64,000 bases of DNA from Saururus chinensis (Eukaryota; Streptophyta; Magnoliopsida; Piperales; Saururaceae), in assembly GCA_035235625.1 (NCBI GenBank), contig CP141145.1, forward strand, positions 33,646,668-33,710,667. The letters run 5' to 3'. Under the pieces are notes generated by a model. It was given only the letters and a program-made list of their open reading frames with translations, did no database searches and was not told the origin of the DNA. Both the position numbers and the translations under genes were made by a program. Each line of letters begins with the position of its first letter. Positions within the stretch are counted from its first letter, which is position 1. Of the stretch, positions 60,504 through 64,000 are shown one piece after another.

Positions 60504-63500
60504 CCACCATAACGAAGGATAGTTTAGTCACACTTCGGAGGCTTACAAATTACTTGCGTTAATGGTACCCTATAAGATACTTTCCAGTATTGTCATTCTC
60601 TTATGATTCAGTACTTGAACAGGCACTCCTATGCAAAAAGGGTGTTGTAATTGGTCAACTAATGCCTGATCCTCCAAATACTCAATTATGCTTTTGTCAC
60701 AATATTATCAAAAGAAAGAAAGAAAAAAGGCATCTGCCCGTGTTGAACATATTTTTTTGGGGTGGTAATCTAGTTTGGTTCATAATCCATGTTGAGGCTT
60801 TTTACTCAAAAAATATTTAGTCTTGACCATGAAAGGTAGTATCCGTGTCAATGGCCGTATTGATGGTTATTGATATGTTACGCATTGATGATGTAATGTG
60901 TATGCATTGAGACGAGTGCAGAAGGATCTATACATATTAAAACTTTTAAAAGTAATAAAATATAATTATAATATTTATTTTAAAAGAGAGTGATATAAAA
61001 GATATGGTATGAGTTGTGACATCAATGCGTTACTTATACTTTTAGTAGTAATTATAATATCAAAGATATTATATAATGATTAAATTATGATACTAGACAA
61101 TAGAGGATTACACTACGAATATTATATAATTGTATCAAATTTAGTAAGTGATGATCATTGATAGTGGCTTGCTGGAAACGTGATGGCCTTCATTTTTAGA
61201 AATGATTAAAAATCTTGTTTAAAAATGCACTTGTGTTTTATAAAGACAATTTAGTTATATGAAGCTCATAATAGAAAGTCAACATTATAATAGTCAATTA
61301 TGCGTTAAATCATATAGACCTCGCCCCCATTTTGACTATTTACATGAAGTTTTATCTTCTAAATAGTTAAAAATAAGAAAATTTTAAATATATACTGATA
61401 TGTATTAATCATATTGATATAATATAGCTTATATTTGTATTGACAAAAATTCTGTACCAATGCCAACTCTTCTATAGCATATCAAACAAATCGATATCAA
61501 TACACACTTGTATCAATTAATACGGTTTTCCATAGTCTCCCTACTGGATAAATTTTAAAGATTCCTATGGAACTCACAAAATCTCACCTTTACTTCTTGA
61601 GTGACATGTATAATTTATCCCAGACTTGCCCCATCCATGAAGTATGGGTGAAGTTCCACAAGGGTTTATGGACCAAGTAGAGGTGATTCTTAGCCTACCA
61701 TAATTGCTACAAACCCCAAATGTTCATGAGGCATTGCGATCTTTTATAAATCAAAAACTCTCATGGCATATGCATAAAGAGGTAAAGTCAATGACCCCTT
61801 ATTGTGGTTGATAAATGTCCTTTGTAGACCTCACTTACATGCATGCTATCCTATATTTAAGAGAATTATACTATGAAAGACCGGCTCTCTTGGATGTAAT
61901 CTTATTCTTTTGTAATATTATTGATGACCAAGCTATAAGGCACACTTTTTAGTCCTTGCTCCTCTTTGGGTTTAGAAATAAGTCTAGTGTTCACTTTGGC
62001 CCCTCACAACTCTTAAAAGTTCAATATAATTTCTTCTTCTATCCTCTAGTCCATAATACTTATACAACCCCTATATCATTGCATAATTAAACAATTAATT
62101 ATATTTAAAAGAGGAATTATGTACCCTCAAAGTTGTATTAAAATTTTACAATTAACACATCATCAACATACACATTGTCTTGGCAATGTCCATGAACATG
62201 CCCACCAATGCATTAGTGAGATGCTGACAATAAATCCTCGTTAGAAACTGCTCTTACCAATGTGCCCATCAACATGATGATGCGTCTCCTCTGTGTAAAA
62301 TTTTTATACATACAATATCTTCTTGCAATTGGATGTCATGTGACTTATGTATACTCCTCTCTACTCTCTTGGTATTCCCAAACTTAGGATTTATTTATTT
62401 ATTATTTACACATTTTTCATCGTATATTTTGATAATTATTTATACATTATATAAGTAATATACACCAAAATAGTCATCATAGATGTCAAAAAGGTTCTGA
62501 AAAAACATTACTTTGAAAAGTCCAACTAAGACTTCATTGGTCATTCTACAAACTCGACAATGTTGGTACTAATAGCCATTGACACTTTCATTGACATGTC
62601 AGCCCTTACCGATAGTGAGAAGGCTTTCTCCAGCCTTAAGCACTGATGTGGTCATGACCACATCAATCCCCTTACGATGCCTATTATTTGAAAATGTCTA
62701 TTTTTTTTCAACGAACAACACCCTATTAACACATCGGTAGTGGCATAGATGGTCTAGCAAAAGATCAAATCAACTCCCATAATGGACTAAACACTCTCAA
62801 ATTGATTAAAATACTAAAATTTATACTTTGACATAAGATTAAACCATTGTTGTGGTGTTACTTTGTAAAACAACCCACATGCCACTCAAAACTTTTGAGG
62901 AAAACATCCCATTTATATCATGCTTAACATAGTCCATTACTCTACTATAAAAATATATGTTGTAATGATATAACAAAAAAATTCATATTAAGATTAATCT
63001 ATCCTACCTTCAACTCAGAGTTTACCGATGAGTTCTCCCTCTCACCTCTTTAGTTCACTTCGTGCCAATATTCTAGTGCCGGAAAACTTTGAGAAGCACT
63101 TAGTCATAGGCTTTCACTCCTACTTGGACTCAAGTGGATTCTCTTGGATCAAATCAAATCCATAATTGCGTAAACTTTGCCCTTTTTAAGGAGCATAACT
63201 ACTTCCTCAAGCTCGTAATTGTGTAACTTTTTATAATTTTAGCATAGCCAACTATATAATTTCACCATTCGGTGAGCTGCGGATGGTCTAAAATTTATAT
63301 TAAAAAAGTTATGGATGTTATAGTTGATATCAACAAAATTATCATAGCTATTGACGACCATCGATATATTGATGACTAACCAATGGCTTAAAGACATAGG
63401 AAATTTTATTGAAAAAAAAATTCAGGTGTTACATTCTTTCCCGTGTAATGCGATCCTCCCTCAAAATATGTCTCAATTGAGGATCTTCCTTCAAGTTCCT

Positions 63501-64000
63501 CTGGCCAGCCTTACTTTTCTATTCTGTAATGATGAAGAGGTTTATTAATGAGTGTAAAACCCTCCAAAAGATTGAAATATCATATTTTTAATGAGTTGAA
63601 ACTATAGTTTTATTATAATTGTCGAACTCCCTGCTCTTCATTGATGAGTTTTTTTTATCAGGGGAAACATTTTTAAGGCGTTGATAAAAAATGTGGGGGT
63701 AGGTGACTCCGAGTCTCCGTGGAAAGTGCTGGACGGTACCAATGGGAGCCTCATTTTAGGCTATGTTATAAATATTTATAAACAAGATATTCTATCACTG
63801 TTAATTAAGGGTGAACAGCACGAAGTTGATGTTTTTTAATTAGCACTTTTCTTAAACAACGACGATTAAAAATTTTCAAATACTCTCTACTTCCCAACCG
63901 ACAAGAATGCCCTTCACTTAACATCAAGGTTCCTAGTGATAGTGAACTTAGCATAAGAAACGTGTAATAGTCGTCCACCCAAAAAATCCAGTGTATACAC
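60504..64000. other. AT-rich intergenic DNA, no gene recognised
   Basis: About 3.5 kb with strong AT bias (runs such as 60950-61140). Only short frames occur. No splice-consistent exon set, tRNA, paired LTR or convincing transposase is visible. A few blocks could be very old copia remains, but I cannot establish this. Confidence 0.45.

Noticed and set aside
62150..62180. VYVDDVLI-like reading on the minus strand, as in copia RT
   Set aside because: Only this short block fits. Neighbouring residues on both sides do not match RT, and stops are frequent, so chance cannot be excluded.
1..64000. Search for tRNA or rRNA genes, CRISPR-like arrays, prokaryotic-type operons, organelle DNA insertions or defence/biosynthetic gene clusters
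   Set aside because: None was seen. The regular repeats present are transposon-internal tandem arrays without spacer structure or associated genes.

Overview
This is nuclear DNA from a flowering plant, shown by split genes with GT-AG introns, dense retrotransposon remains and Stowaway-type MITEs. The first coding exons of the eIF3g and NECAP genes are very GC-rich while their later exons are AT-richer. That 5'-to-3' fall in GC leans towards a monocot, but I cannot name the species. No CRISPR array, operon, defence locus or biosynthetic cluster is present.

Five single-copy housekeeping genes can be assembled exon by exon. They are translation initiation factor eIF3 subunit g (444-3045, +), a NECAP-type clathrin-adaptor accessory protein (4370-7473, +), a CSB/ERCC6-like SWI2/SNF2 repair ATPase (26761-32456, -), a soluble ABC protein of the ABCI19/20/21 type (33237-37697, +) and splicing factor SF3B subunit 5 (49943-57275, +). 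The last has only its first two codons on its first coding exon, followed by a 6.2 kb intron. The ERCC6-like and ABC genes are divergent and share about 780 bp of upstream DNA. The five proteins act in separate processes (translation, endocytosis, DNA repair, ABC ATPase function, splicing), so the window is an ordinary gene neighbourhood expanded by transposons.

Between NECAP and ERCC6 lies a 15.6 kb composite, 10845-26419: a decayed Ty1/copia element on the minus strand, with LTRs at 10845-11493 and 25827-26419. LTR-sized non-coding elements were later inserted into it: one at 22153-24918, and one at 13836-20854 that itself holds another at 16855-20563. Exact 5-bp target duplications mark the two nested at 13836 and 16855. 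The copia target was one unit of a tandem duplication of the ERCC6 3' flank, so that unit is now split 15.6 kb apart.

From 37.7 kb to 45 kb there are MITEs, a large fold-back palindrome and other repeats. The SF3B5 introns hold a dead Ty3/gypsy chromovirus (about 50496-55878, -), itself apparently inserted into a CCGG-rich inverted-repeat element, and a Mutator-type MITE with a 9-bp target duplication. From 57.3 kb to the end I see no gene, only a Stowaway element, a CCGG-rich element with a tRNA-like core, and AT-rich DNA.

The most notable points are the transposon stratigraphy, the split 3' flank of ERCC6, the SF3B5 two-codon exon with its transposon-filled intron, the 0.5 kb fold-back, and the CCGG-rich family with a tRNA-like core. 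I found no convincing new protein system.
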